Assembly: GCA_036897485.1 (NCBI GenBank)
Contig: JAYMTF010001522.1
Span: 1-22,924 of the forward strand
Direction of reading: 5' to 3'
Length of the DNA: 22,924 nucleotides
From: Pelargonium nanum
Taxonomy: Eukaryota; Streptophyta; Magnoliopsida; Geraniales; Geraniaceae
Shown here: piece after piece, positions 10,381 through 20,486 of the stretch
How the letters are laid out: every line of letters begins with the position of its first letter
Position numbering within the stretch: position 1 is the stretch's first letter
Translations under genes and position numbers: made by a program
Notes under the pieces: model-generated
Database searches by the model: none
What the model was told of the DNA's origin: nothing
What the model saw: the letters and a program-made list of their open reading frames with translations, nothing else

Positions 10381-11542
10381 ATGGCCGTCCAATTCTCAGG
10401 CAAAACATCAATTGATTGGAAAAGTATGGAGCTCTCAATACCGGAAGGCGAACAAAGACTAGTAATGACAAGTCTTGGCTTGTTTAGCGTGGAGTACGTG
10501 CAAGTCTTTAATCGTCATCGACCAGACGGTTTTTGCTCTATCTACGGAGAAATTACCTTTTCCAATGAGGGTTGCGAGTTGCGACTCTTTTCTTACAATG
10601 TTTAAGCGTTCTCAAGATGATCCCGTTAGTATCGATCTCGCCGATCCCTATTTCCAATCCCTCACCCTCTCCGACGACGGCCTTAATGCTCCTCCCTGTA
10701 TTTACAGTGGCTTCCCAATCTTGGTAAATATGAAATTATTCGAGAAAAAACAACCCGAGAGTGATGATAATGATGACGGAGAAGATCAGAGCAATGGAGA
10801 TCAAACCAGTAGCAAAGAGGTAGAGCCAAAGAGTGTAGACGTTGGACCTGAAAATGAGGAACGTCTGGAAGGGGAAGATACTTGCATAGCTAATATTAAC
10901 TTCACAATGGATGAGTGGTACGAGGATAACAAAAGATATATTATTGAGTTCGATGGGACGTCAGGCTTCGTTATTCATGTGGCCTTCGCCTTCATACAAG
11001 GCTGTGTTCCTGTCGGGGTTCGGTTCACCATCAATGACAAGCTTTTAGATGAAGGACAAGGCCAAGGAGACTCCATCACCGGCCATGGAAATGTACCTGA
11101 CAGTCTTACCGGAAAACGCAAGCGCTCCATCGACATCTATGGCATTATAGAAGCTGTCCAAAAGACGGCACATTCTCCGAGTCCGAAAATAAAATTACTT
11201 TACATATCCGAGTGTGAGCCTGTGCAGGTGTCTCTTGGTTCTCCGATTCATCTTGATCGGACTTTCGTTATCGCACCGGTAACAGAAGGATATTTATGTA
11301 TTGCATATGCATTGTTCCGTGCTGATAACAACTCCCTTATTGGAAAAGATGTAATACCTTTCCCCATTCCCATATCTGATGCCAGGTTCTTTGTGACAGA
11401 CAAAAACCTAAGCCATACCAGACACTCTAAGGATGGTCTAATATCCGTATCGTTAAAATTCATGACTCCTCTTGAAGCTGTAGATCCTTCTGATCCGTCC
11501 ACTGATGTGAAGCCCATACCAGATTATGATAAATTAAACTGA
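10381..11542 (+). pseudogene. Frame-shifted DUF6598-like (jasmonate-induced-protein-like) gene, copy 1
   Basis: The reading frame opens at ATG 10381 (MAVQFSGKTS) and runs in frame to about 10570. A 7-bp tandem duplication (GTTGCGA at 10571-10577 and again at 10578-10584) then shifts the frame and gives a TAA at 10603. The second frame continues without a stop to TGA at 11540-11542. Discounting one heptamer leaves 1,155 bases, exactly 385 codons, and aligns gap-free there with the related copy at 12.3-13.1 kb, which supports damage and not an intron. Visible parts: an N-terminal domain (VEYVQVF, IYGEITFSN, then KRSQDDP), an acidic linker near 10756-10880, a central domain near 10900-11060, and a C-terminal block (LGSPIHLDRTFVIAP). 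The pattern resembles DUF6598, the non-catalytic domain attached to jasmonate-induced proteins in grasses. That is from memory of the family and moderate at best; no ribosome-inactivating catalytic domain is seen. A truncated protein of about 325 residues from ATG 10565 is possible. A sequencing error or a null allele remain alternatives. Confidence 0.65.
10571..10584 (+). repeat. 7-bp tandem duplication causing the frameshift in copy 1
   Basis: GTTGCGA is repeated twice with no gap, at 10571-10577 and 10578-10584. The extra seven bases equal +1 modulo 3, exactly the difference between the frames before and after this point. The corresponding part of copy 2 has no such extra bases. Confidence 0.9.
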
Positions 11543-12286
11543 GGTACATATACAAAATTTGGACTATTTTAGAACCCTTCTCGCCTTTCTAATCATAAAC
11601 ATATCTGTTTTCTATGATTACAAAATTTGGTTTGTGAATTTACAGAATTGAGCACCATTGGCCTCCCTGCTATTGTTTTGTTTAAGCAATGAGTGTTTGC
11701 CTGTTTTGGTTGTAGAATGAATATAGTCTTGGTGCTTAGTTTTAGCGTTTGATTTATGACCTATTTTCTTTATGAAGTACATAAATGTTTCTAATGTTTG
11801 TCTGAGAGATGAGTCTTCAATGTAGATATTTGAAGCCTGAAGGCTCTGTAATTTGATTAAAGCATCCATATTTTAAATTACAGAAACCTCATTCTTGTTT
11901 TATTAGAGTGAAAGAGTGGCGTGCATACTGTATACCACTCTTGGTTTGATCTTGCTTGGGACATATTTGTTCCATTTGGGTTACAAGGTTTAGGGCTTAG
12001 TTTGATGGTTTTTCATATCTTCAAATAATGCAACTTCCATGGAGTAGTCACTGTGTTGATTAGTAAGTCGGGAAGAAAACATCTTAAGCATGGGTTTTTT
12101 TCTGTTCAAATAGCTATAATGTGGGAATAGTTATGATTTCCATCTCATAGTTTTTGTTTTTGTTATTGGTTTTGTTTGTGTTATGTTTTCTAAGTAACCA
12201 AACTTTTCTTTACGGTCATAGGATAAGGAAGAACATCGTTCTATCCTCTCGAGATTGACATATAGTTCAAATTAATGATCGTACCT
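11543..12286. other. Spacer between the two convergent gene copies
   Basis: This 744-bp AT-rich spacer should hold the 3' ends of transcripts from both flanking copies. Several T-rich stretches are present, but I cannot assign a polyadenylation site with confidence. The minus-strand frame at 11618-11869 resembles nothing known. Confidence 0.55.
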
Positions 12287-13063
12287 TCAGTTAGAGACAT
12301 TCTGGTCCGGAACACAAGTAGGTGGATCAGGGAAAAGATTCATGAATTGCAGAGAGATAGATATTAGATCATCGGCGGATTGTCTGGTATGTGATGAATT
12401 TTTGTCTGTTATAAAGACAAATCCATCATCGATGACAAAGGGGAAAGGAATTACGTCGGATGCAAAAGTTTTACCGTTGCAGAGCAAATAATATCCTATC
12501 CATAGAGTTCGAGGAGCTGCTGGTGCAAGAATAAATTTTCGGTCGAGCTCAATGGGAGATCCAACGTATACACTTTGAGGGTCATCAGGTGGTCTGTGAA
12601 ACAATATAATTCCGGGATTTCTTTTGGACCGCTCACATCTCCTTGAACCTCTTTTGGCTTCTGATCTACTCCGTCGTCGTCATGATCACTATCACTCTCA
12701 CTCTCACTCTCACTCTCGGATTGTTTTCTCTCGAACAATATGATTTTAATACAGATTGGGTCGCCAGCTACGAGAGGAGGATGATAAAGTTAGTTGTCGG
12801 AGAGGGTAAGGAATTGGAACTTGGGATCGGTGAGATCAATGGAATCAGGATCATCTCTAGAACGATTAAAAAGAGTAAAAAAAGGACCCGAGGGATCATT
12901 AGAAAAGGAAATTTCTCCATAGATGAGGCATGAACGGTCCTGACGTTGAGGATGAATAACTTTCACGTACTCCACGCTCACCAACACATCACCTACCATC
13001 ATTCGTTTCCGTTCGGCTTTCGGTATCGACTGTATCATCGACTCCGCTAAATCGGACGGCCAT
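12287..13063 (-). pseudogene. Degenerate DUF6598-like gene, copy 2 (inverted paralogue)
   Basis: Relative of the gene at 10381-11542, on the opposite strand. The ATG at 13063 begins MAVRFSG, as in copy 1. About 20 bp are then missing, so this frame stops early, and the matching sequence continues in another frame (IPKAERKR, then VEYVKVIHPQRQDRSCLIYGEISFSN). An in-frame TAA at 12790-12792 replaces a Gly codon of copy 1, directly after LTLSDN. Past it the homology continues (LFERKQSESESESES) into the acidic linker. The whole central domain, about 100 codons in copy 1, is absent. The C-terminal block then resumes in a shifted frame (VYVGSPIELDRKFILAP, VIPFPFVIDD, ITDKNSSHTRQSADDLIS) to the TGA at 12287-12289. 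At least three independent lesions make a full-length product impossible. A shorter N-terminal peptide from ATG 13038 could be made. Confidence 0.8.
12688..12716. repeat. Hexanucleotide microsatellite in the acidic linker of copy 2
   Basis: Repeats of CACTCT on the plus strand (GAGAGT-type on the minus strand) read as alternating Ser-Glu in the pseudogene. Copy 1 has only a single Glu-Ser-Asp at this position, so the repeat expanded after the copies separated. Confidence 0.75.
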
Positions 13064-15218
13064 TGGTTCTTGGATTTATGGTCTTAGCTTATCGGATCTC
13101 TGGGCTTGATTGGTATAGACACCCAGAGATTGTGTATACAATTAGGGGATAAATATCATTTAAATATAAGAGCCCTAGCACTAATTTATATAATATCCCT
13201 CCAACTTTATATATTTTATAGTTTCTCCTTCCTTTCTTTTGAATTTTTTCAAGCAGCCCCTTTTTCTCCTTCTAGAAATTAATTCTTCAATTCCAAATTT
13301 AAATGTCCTAGTTTGATGAATATTGGATTTGTATTCATGTAATGGCGATCAAAATTAGGAATGGAATTACATTTTTAGTTTGGGAATGGAAATGAGAATG
13401 CGAATTGGATTTTAGATGGATGAGTAGCAAACTCGAACCATGCTTGACCTTGATCATTACTCATGAGAGAAGCTATGGAGAATGAGTAGAATTTGATTTT
13501 CACGAGACGGTGTATATGTCCTGTAAGACCTTGGTGTTTCTGGTGAGCAAAATATACCATACCAGGCGGCGGAGTGGGGTAGTCCAGGATGAACAGCGCC
13601 ACTGGCTTGGAGATGGATGACGAGAGAAGACACCTAGACTGCGCTATGGAGATGGAGAGACCGATGGACTCAAGAAAGCACGTGGTTGGACTGACTTCAT
13701 GAGCAGCAAGCCATGTGACTGTTTGGTGCTTCGGGTGAACTGAAGATTTACAGAGTATCTTGGCCCATAGAAGAGCAGTCATGGAGGATGGGGAGATTAG
13801 TTGTGATTGTTGCACATCTAAAATGACATGATAGTCACGAAGCGAAGGTCAACGAAATGAGATTTCAGTAACTCAACATCCATAAATTTGTAGCTTACAA
13901 GAATCCTAGGTTAAAGTGAATATGCATGGGTTCTCTGCCTTCACATCTCTCTTTAAAGCTCCCATGGATATTCTCTTCCCATCCAACTCCCCCACTTCAC
14001 TCAAATATTCGCCACCAACACTCCCGTGTTGTCTTTTGAAGAACCACGTGCAAACCCTCTGTATTCTCCGTGTAACTATTATACTCGATTATGAGTTGGT
14101 AGAATCAAAGGGATTCACTAGCAACCCACGCATAACTTTCCCTTTCAGTAAAACCAATCAATTAGAACAATTAACAACAAAAGCTTTTTTTGTAGATAGA
14201 CAACAAAAATGGCTGCACAGGATTAAGAGGCTTATGTAAAATACAAATTTGGGTGGGTTGGGATTGTTAAGCCCACCTCTGTCAGTGGAATAAGTTAGTA
14301 GTTTAAAGAGGACCTTGCCTCTTAATTGTAATATATGCTACCTAAGATCCTATTTGTTTGAAACATATACAGATGCAACCAGAACCCATCTTCAAAACCC
14401 ATTTATAAGGACAATTTGGAGACCTCAATAATGCATTTCCATAGTATATAAAACTGTCAAAATCTTCTGGAGGAAATGGCAAAGCATTAAGATACCAGAC
14501 AAATTTGAGAAGTTGTAAATGATTTATAGGATTTGCTCTACGAGTCATATTACTAAGGGCTTGGGACTAGCAGTGATACAAGAGTACTAGCGGGGATGTA
14601 AATGATTTACAGGTCTCCATGACAAAAAGAAAAGGAAGATGGGGGATGGGATCGGTATGCTAGAGGGCTAAGACATTGAAAAAATTCATGTCATTGCCTT
14701 CAAGTAAAGGTCTTTCAGTGGAAAAATATGGCAATGATTCCAAATGAGTCTTGCTTATTTGGTTGCTAAAATGCATGGGGGTTATCACACTAGTTTCAGG
14801 TTGCTGGAGAAGCTGTTAGCAGAAACCTACTCATGAACTTAAAAGCATACAAATGGTTTAATCAACACAGATAATCCAATCATCAAACAAGCATGAAATT
14901 GGACCTTAATTCAAAAGCCACATAAGCTATTTTCTAAAGCAGTTCATGATTTCACACAAAATCCCCATCCTCAGAAACTACAAATGCATCACTTCAGACA
15001 AACTAAAAAATTAAATATAAAAGCCTCAAATTTTACAACAAAATTCAACCCAAATACCACTAAACTGAGTCATTGATGATTGAACAACAACAAAACTAGC
15101 TTATATTCCAAAATTCAGAAACATATAGTGTAAGGTTTCCAATCTCAGTCATCACCAAATATATGTATCCAATTCAAAATTAAGCCCTAATTAAATTTCA
15201 GGAATCATGGTCAATTAC
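13064..15218. other. Intergenic region, no recognisable gene
   Basis: The longest frame is on the minus strand, from ATG 13782 to the stop at 13375 (135 residues). It begins MTALLWAKILCKSS and is rich in Ser, Ile and Leu. I recognise no domain, and the base composition here is closer to coding than the flanks, so a gene remnant is possible. Short frames at 13916-14239 (+) and 14342-14548 (-) are also unrecognised. The last few hundred bases before 15218 are the likely 3' UTR of the methyltransferase gene on the minus strand. Confidence 0.5.
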
Positions 15219-15929
15219 CTAACTTTCAAGCTGCTGCTGCTGCTCCTGCTGTTTCTTCTTCTTGCGCAGAATATAGACATCAGCCTCCTCGTAAGCGTAA
15301 GCAGGATGCAAATCCTCATGCGGCACCTTCTCAATCTCGAAAGCCACCGCACACATCTCCCAAAACAGTTTATGTGCCTCCGGCGACCTCACCTGGTACC
15401 CCAACAGCACGACGCCGTCGTCCGCCACCAGAGCTTCCATGGCGGCCAGCAGGTGCGGCACCGTCTCCTCGATGTAGACCACGTCGGCGGCGATCACGAC
15501 GTCGAAGGGCGGCTTCACTGCCCTAATCTGGTCAGGATTGTTCCAGTACAAAATCGAGGTCTTGAGGCTCTTGTTGAGCACGGGCTTGTTGCGCTTGAGA
15601 TTGTGCTTGAGGGCGGGCATGACGGGGGCGATGTCCGTGAGGACGATGTCGGTGAGGCCGAGGAGAAAGAGCCCCAGGGCGGCGACGCCGCAGCCGGTAC
15701 CGATCTCGACGGCGCGGCGGCGAGTGGAGTGAAAGTCAAGGAGCTGCGCGTAGGGGTTGGTGGTGGGGTTAGGAGAGAGAGGTGGGGCCCAGCGTTCGAC
15801 GAACTTGACGAGGACGAGAGAGCAGGGCCACACGGAGGTTCCGACGTGCATGGAGCCGTTGTCTTGCTGGAGGGAGAGGACGGAGCCGCGCACCGGCAGC
15901 TCGATCACCGGCGAGTCGGTGAACTTCAT
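15219..15929 (-). CDS. Family 16 (METTL21/VCP-KMT-like) SAM-dependent methyltransferase
   Basis: Intronless gene for 236 residues, the usual size for small seven-beta-strand protein lysine methyltransferases of this family. The start is the ATG at 15929 (MKFTDSPVIELPVRG); no ATG lies further upstream in the frame. Visible motifs: the family-16 entry motif GTSVWPCSLVLVKFVE (about 30-45), the SAM-binding motif I VEIGTGCGVAALG (about 74-86), the acidic residue of post-I in LTDIAP (about 97-102), and the family-typical FDVVIAADVVY (about 142-152). The C-terminus ends in RKKKKQQEQQQQLES, a basic then Gln-rich tail encoded by CTG/CTT-type repeats at about 15222-15265. Human relatives methylate chaperones and translation factors in cytosol or nucleus; the plant substrate is unknown, so no symbol is given. 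The gene is GC-rich compared with its surroundings. Confidence 0.88.
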   Translation of the reverse strand: MKFTDSPVIELPVRGSVLSLQQDNGSMHVGTSVWPCSLVLVKFVERWAPPLSPNPTTNPYAQLLDFHSTRRRAVEIGTGCGVAALGLFLLGLTDIVLTDIAPVMPALKHNLKRNKPVLNKSLKTSILYWNNPDQIRAVKPPFDVVIAADVVYIEETVPHLLAAMEALVADDGVVLLGYQVRSPEAHKLFWEMCAVAFEIEKVPHEDLHPAYAYEEADVYILRKKKKQQEQQQQLES

Positions 15930-15992
15930 TTTTGCTTCTGCTCTCACTTTCTCTCGCTCGACTATTCAAGTGTAAATTTTTTGACAGACTGA

Positions 15993-16101
15993 TGGGCCTT
16001 GTAGAGTGACAGGAAAGCCCAATAGTTGGATGAGTTGTGTAAGATTTATTGGGCTATGGCCCATGATGAAAAATTACAAAACCTTAGTGGTTTAGGGTTA
16101 T
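15993..16101 (-). promoter_or_regulatory. Site II / telo-box promoter of the methyltransferase gene
   Basis: Four site II elements (TGGGCC or TGGGCT, either strand) lie at 15993-15998, 16016-16021, 16050-16055 and 16058-16063. A telo-box core (TTAGGGTT) lies at 16092-16099. This is 64-170 bp upstream of the ATG at 15929. Site II plus telo-box is the known promoter arrangement of plant genes for ribosomal proteins, translation and organelle biogenesis, bound by TCP-type factors. No TATA box is evident, which also fits a housekeeping gene. Confidence 0.6.
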
Positions 16102-18203
16102 ATTAGATCCTCCCATCAGTTTGAATAAAAAAATCGAAGGCGCTAGATTTTTCCCTCTCCAACTAAAAAGCGCGAATAACTGAGAATAATTGTACATAAA
16201 GCTTAAGACGTCCTCGTGAAAGTCGATGTTGATCGTCCCTCGCCACCATCAGGTCTACCATCTGATTTGACAGCAAACTCGAATGTTGAGCCGAGGGCTC
16301 CAACCGAATCACCATCTTCTAAGTTACCTTCTTCTTCTCTGCAGCCGCCACAGACCTCCAGTTGCCCCCACTCACGACATAATTTGTCCAGCTTCAAAAC
16401 TAGTTGAACTAAAAATTAATATGGTTAATTAACTCTTTCAGCTATGTATTCTGACAATGATTTTGGAGTGCCATGCTTTTACTTCTTACCATTTTTGCTT
16501 CTAATTAAGCTAATACATAAACAGAATTCAAGAACATCTTTATTAATTTCACTATTTTCTTTATCTAAATTTAAATGGAGTAATGTAAGTGTCATATAAA
16601 CCAAGGAAACACAGCATGTCACAATTGTCCCCCACTGTTTTTTTCTTCTTTTTTGGCACCATAGTCCCAAAAGCCAAAATTACAAACACTGAAAACTATA
16701 GCAATCATTTTCTTTGACATTCCAATAATAATATTTTGAACCACCTCAATAATATGCATGTAAAAAGCTTATAAATGGATATTTGTGTAATTTGTTGGAC
16801 AATTGCAATCAATATATATGTGTATATATATAACAGGTTTCATCACTATGAGAAATTGGGATGTTTAATTATATGCATGATATCACTCAATTATATGAGC
16901 AAAATAAAAAAAAGTTTCTCAAAAAATGAAGAGGCCTGTCAAGAATAGTGATTCTTTTTTCTTTTTCTTTTTCCCTCCTCTACCTCTTTATCTTTCTTTT
17001 GATCCTTAAATCTTTCCTTTTCGCACGTCAGTGTCAATCATTTATGCAAAGAAACTAATTATTTACACCTATTATATATGTGATTAATTAGCAATTAAAG
17101 GGTTGATGTTGACATTGATTTTTATCATGATCAACCAACACATTAATACGCAAGAAAAAGGATTAGAACCAGATAACATGTTTGATCCAATCCAATAGTG
17201 TTAAGAGGAATAACTCATCTTAGTTAGGACTGATAGTTGAAATTCTTTTATTTTTATTTTTAATTTTATGAATGGATTGAGAGAAAAAATAGATAAATTT
17301 AAAGAGTATGTAAAAATTTAATTATACATGTCGGTGATTCGAAGTTGTGACAATTAGGTCAATCATGCTTTGATACCATGCATGTCGTGGGAGTAATTTT
17401 AATTGAAAGATTAACATGTTCTTTTAATATAGTCCCAAAAATGTTCTTCAGCATTGATAAACTCTTTGAATAGTTTTGATTGTAATATTTCAACTGATTG
17501 TACTTCAATCACAAGCATAAGATATGCTCCGGATAGTAGTGTGGTTAGGTTTGATTTGATGAGACACCATATTGTGATTTTTTGCATTATTAACTATATA
17601 TAGTGCTTGCTATAATATTTGCTAAATCATGAAATATATCAGATAAGAATAACATAAATAGTGTGCTAATAGCCTACATATTTTGCAAATTAATTTAATC
17701 TAAGTATTATAAAATTGCTAAATTAGTTTTATTGAGCAAATAGGCTAAACCCTATTTGCACCAGAATTGAACTTTTTTGCCACTCAAATGCTCTTTAAGA
17801 TCAAGCTTGACAACAACAGCACAAAAGAGAGAGATATATGAAACTAATGAGCAAGCAATAATGGAGTTCAAAAAGGGAGGGTCTATTGCTTGCCCCCACT
17901 AACCCACCCTCATTCTTTTATCAAAAAACTAAAGTTAAGCCACCATTTCTAAAGGGATCAGCTTTCAGGGTTCAAGAGAATATGCATGGATCTCCCTCTC
18001 TCTCTCTCTCAATATATTTTTTTTCTAAGCACAACTTTTAGTAGCCTCCATCAAGCACTCATCAATTGCTACCTTTTCCTTCTTGCAAAGTTTCCCAATA
18101 CTTAAATCCTTCTCTCCACTTTATTGTCAACTTTGCTTAATCTCCAATACTGAGAAATTACAGTGTGCAAATCATGAATTTCCCATATGGGCACATCACA
18201 TTT
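16102..18203. other. Intergenic region, with a possible coding remnant near 16200-16407
   Basis: A plus-strand frame ending at 16407 reads as a Pro/Ser-rich stretch (RPSPPSGLPSDLTANSN, then PTESPSSKLPSSS). It has no ATG start, and its composition is unlike the AT-rich DNA around it, so it may be a fragment of a lost or unannotated gene divergent from the methyltransferase. From about 16410 the sequence is plain AT-rich DNA. A 15-bp CT run lies at 17996-18010. The last few hundred bases before 18203 are the probable 3' UTR of the IDD gene. Confidence 0.5.
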
Positions 18204-19984
18204 TCAAATCCATCCATTGATTGATGATGGGTGGCAAATGGCTTGCACACCAACACCCAGAAAGTCCCTAGTTTGCCCTGACCCTGCACTATGATCTTGA
18301 TCACTGGTCTGTGTAGTGTTCCGGCGCTTCGCGGGCGGGTACATCTGCAACTGGCTCAAGGTGGAGCTATGGTGATCTTTTGCAGAGTTGTCCATGCCAA
18401 GACTTGTTGGCACCATTGGACTATTGGACACATACAATCCACAGTACTTGTTGCTCTGCAGGTCATGACCCTGAGTACTCATATTGTTGTCACTGCATTT
18501 CAACCCAAAACTCCCAAGGAATGATGAGTGATCAGTTGCAGGAGTTGCTCCAATCTGTGCAGCTTTCTGCAACAGAGCTGTTGCTGACATGTTAGCTGAA
18601 GGTGTTTGGTGGTGTTGTTGGGTGCTGTACAAGGATGGAACACTCACAAGCTGGCTTGTAGCAGCTTCCTTGTTCAAGTTGTTCAAGGGAAGTGAAGTTG
18701 TGCTTGTCAGTTCTTGATCAGGAGAGCTATTCATATTGGAAGATAGATTTTTACTTCCAAACACCCAATTTGATTGATAATGGTCAGGTGGAGGAGGATT
18801 GGAGCAAGAAATGATTGGATCACCAAATATTGGTCCTGATCCCACAGAACCAATGAGCTGGTGGTGAATCTGATCTTGGAGACTGGTATTGCTCATTGCT
18901 TCATGGCCTTGCTGGGCTCCTTGGTGTCCCATATTGTTGTTCCATAGCGAAAGCTCGCGTCTTGTTTGATGATCCATGGCCTGATCTCCATTGATTGGCT
19001 TGAACATGGAAGAGAATGGCTGAGACACAATGGCTGGAGGGCCTCGGGGCCTCCCAATGAAATGGTAGCTGATGTTACCAGCTGCCATTGTGTTGCTCAT
19101 GTTGGTAACTGCTGTCACTCTGGCTGTTTCTTCAGCTAAGGCATCACAAAATGCCCTATGAGTTATGAAGCTGTCTCTCCTGATAATTCAAAAAAAAAAA
19201 AATAGTGATTCTCTTGATTCCCATAATCTCAAAAGAACATTTTCTTGATTATGTATCAGCAAGCGTATAAATACTGAGAGTGAAATTATGTGCAGTTTGT
19301 TACCTTGAAAATAAAGTGCCGCAGTCACATTTGTATTCTCTTGTGCCACAGGTCTTGGAGTGAGCTTTCCAATCCGACTGCACGGCGTACCTCTTGGAGC
19401 ATTTCTCGCACTTCCATTTCTTTTCTCCGTGTTTCCTGCAGAAGTGTTTCTTGATCCCGGTGAGGTCTCCGAGAGCCCGGGAGGGATGGTGGTGGACGCA
19501 AGTCTTCTCCGGGCAAACGTAGACGCGCTTCCTAGGCTCCTTGCTGCTCCTCTGCTTGAGCTTCCACGGCAGGTTATGGCCTCGCCGGTGGAGCTGCAGG
19601 TTCTGGTCTCTCTGGAAGCCCTTCCCACATATTTCACACAAGAACCTGTTTGTCGCCATCAGAGTCTTCGGTGACAAGGCTATGACTTCAGCCTCAGGAT
19701 CTGCCAAAACAAAACAAAACAAAATATAAACATAACCAGAAATCAACTGCTTCAGTTTCGAGACTCGATTGTTACGCTTTCTCATATATATAAAAAAACC
19801 AACTAGCTTTGAATTCAAGAAGTTGATATATATCAAGAGAGCAATAACCTGGTGTGCCAGGGAGGTTCCTCTTCTTCTTGACGGCCGGAGGAGGAGGAGA
19901 AGGGTTGTTGGATCCGGCGATCGGGTTATGAACAAAAACATTACTCGGAAAAATTGCTTCTTCAGCTGCCATCTTCTCCAGCAT
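18204..19984 (-). CDS. NUC: INDETERMINATE DOMAIN C2H2 zinc-finger transcription factor, NUTCRACKER (IDD8)-like
   Basis: Three exons on the minus strand: 19849-19984, 19304-19700 and 18204-19179, giving 502 residues. Introns of 148 bp (phase 1) and 124 bp (phase 2) have GT-AG borders. The start is ATG 19984 (MLEK); a second ATG at 19972 (MAAEE) has the better context (A at -3, G at +4). Parts: basic nuclear-localisation motif KKKRN (36-40); the family motif EVIALSPKTLMATNRF; four zinc fingers, C2H2 at about 66-87 and 106-136 and C2HC at about 141-163 and 168-190; LSLW near 254; MSATALLQKAA (375-385); and the C-terminus TRDFLGVGVQ (481-490) ending in INGWI. The last two motifs recruit partners in this family, and the ending matches NUTCRACKER closely. 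IDD proteins bind DNA in the nucleus and act with GRAS proteins such as SHR, SCR and DELLA; IDD8 affects sugar metabolism and flowering time. Assignment to IDD is secure; NUC over related MAGPIE-type members is from the C-terminal match. Confidence 0.9.
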
Positions 19985-20480
19985 GCTTGTCTTGATCTTC
20001 TTGATCTTCTTGTTCTTGTTCTTGCTTTTTTTTCTGATCAGTTGACTTTGGGCTGATATAGCTAAGGTTGCTACAAGAAACCCACAGAAAGCTCCAAAGC
20101 TCACTAATAGGAAGATGATTATGTGATTAAGAGAGAACAAAACACACAAAGTCTCAAGAGAGAAAATATGAGTGGCTTTAGTTACTCTTAAATGATCTCT
20201 CAAAAACCTAACAACAGAAGCTGATATATGCAAGATTAGATCTCTCTCTCATCTCCTCTCTTATTTTCTTATTATAATATTGTTTTATCATTTATTTTTT
20301 TGAGGATGCTGGTGTTGTTGGAGTAATAGAAAACTAATATTTTTGTGGGAGGCGGTGAAAAGTTAAAGTTGGAGGGTAAAGAGAGTTTTGTGAGAGATGA
20401 ACAAAAAATCACAACACACAAACACAAAGGTGCATGATGACACATATGATGAGGTCCATGGGAAAGTTGGTCTCCAGGCC

Positions 20481-20486
20481 TTTATA
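20481..20486 (-). promoter_or_regulatory. Candidate TATA box for the IDD gene
   Basis: TATAAA followed by GGCC on the minus strand, 497 bp upstream of the ATG at 19984. The match to the consensus is good, but the distance implies a long 5' leader. TATATAA at 20552-20558 is an alternative. Confidence 0.3.

Noticed and set aside
10475..10564. The second frame of copy 1 read upstream of 10565 as a separate gene start.
   Set aside because: This frame opens with TTG, not ATG, and upstream of the heptamer duplication its translation is unlike copy 2, while the other frame matches copy 2 well.
13425..13445. GGTTCGAGTTTG on the minus strand, resembling a tRNA T-arm.
   Set aside because: No matching acceptor, D or anticodon arms at the right spacing.
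19772..20233. N-terminal extension of the IDD protein with a hydrophobic segment upstream of 19984.
   Set aside because: The frame upstream has no ATG, and other IDD proteins have no such membrane-like segment; this is the 5' leader.
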